A stretch of 64,000 nucleotides of DNA from Stieleria magnilauensis. Its GTDB lineage: Bacteria; Planctomycetota; Planctomycetia; Pirellulales; Pirellulaceae. This document shows, in pieces, positions 63,873 through 64,000 of the stretch. The stretch covers positions 2,578,394-2,642,393 of the forward strand of contig CP036432.1 in assembly GCA_007753675.1 (NCBI GenBank), written 5' to 3'. The notes beneath the pieces were generated by a model. That model had not been told where the DNA came from. It was given only the letters and a program-made list of their open reading frames with translations, and ran no database searches. A program made the translations under genes and the position numbers. Within the stretch, counting starts at the first letter, position 1; every line of letters starts with the position of its first letter.

Positions 63873-64000
63873 ATGCTCTTCACGATTGATCCTTCAAACG
63901 GCGTCGCGATTTATTTGCAAATCGTGCGTCAAATCAAATTTGCGATCGCCGAACGGACGTTGCGGCCCGGTCAGCTGATTCCCAGCGTTCGCGCGCTCAG
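63873..64000 (+). CDS. GntR-family transcriptional regulator (YtrA-type), partial at right edge
   Basis: The frame from ATG at 63873 is open to the edge, 42 full codons. It begins MLFTIDPSNGVAIYLQIVRQ and continues IKFAIAERTLRPGQLIPSVR. This is the N-terminal winged-helix segment of GntR proteins, with YLQIVRQIKFAI and G-x-L-x-P-S-V-R as the family signature. YtrA-type members often precede ABC transporter genes. The rest lies outside the window. A GGAG site precedes the ATG by 13 bases. Confidence 0.9.
   Translation, partial: MLFTIDPSNGVAIYLQIVRQIKFAIAERTLRPGQLIPSVRAL

Overview
The window looks like chromosome of a planctomycete, most likely Pirellulaceae (Rhodopirellula or Stieleria type). 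This is inferred from gene content: an exosortase with a PEP-CTERM substrate, ECF sigma factors paired with a membrane Ser/Thr kinase and with an anti-sigma-like protein, a secreted sulfatase, a DUF1573 protein, and a GTPase/GAP1 operon. There are many GTG/TTG starts and few Shine-Dalgarno sites. No rRNA, tRNA, CRISPR array or insertion sequence was recognised.

Region 1 (1 to about 38.9 kb, all minus strand) is one large exopolysaccharide locus read from right to left. It begins with sugar-nucleotide genes: an epimerase, a glycosyltransferase, gmd, an O-antigen-ligase-like protein and wecB. Next come a Wzm/Wzt-type ABC exporter, methyltransferases, many glycosyltransferases (GT2, GT4, GT10-like and a STELLO-like protein), an MBOAT plus SGNH O-acylation pair, a sulfotransferase, a membrane acyltransferase and a WcaF-type acetyltransferase. 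A second polymerase/ligase-like protein follows. The far end holds a PEP-CTERM protein with its own terminator, an exosortase fused to an EpsI-like domain, a TPR protein and a chain-length determinant cut by the left edge. Most junctions in the central block are 4-base stop/start overlaps, which suggests translational coupling.

Region 2 (39.5 to 41.5 kb, plus strand) is a short housekeeping or stress group: a Bax-inhibitor-1 family membrane protein, a stand-alone LON substrate-binding protein and a DksA/TraR-type zinc-finger protein.

Region 3 (41.5 to 59.5 kb, minus strand) is a signalling block. It holds an ECF sigma/anti-sigma-like pair, a UPF0104 flippase-like protein carrying a 17-copy in-frame 21-bp minisatellite, and a FecR-like membrane protein. 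A tight four-gene operon follows: zinc-ribbon GTPase, GAP1-like protein, coiled-coil membrane protein and double-GYF protein. The block ends with a membrane Ser/Thr kinase with TPRs and a second ECF sigma factor. Three genes here carry in-frame coding minisatellites.

Region 4 (59.9 to 64 kb) has a secreted DUF1573 protein, a secreted sulfatase, a C-terminally short Uma2 gene and the start of a GntR (YtrA-type) regulator. Its intergenic spaces hold REP-like hairpins and dispersed repeat copies.
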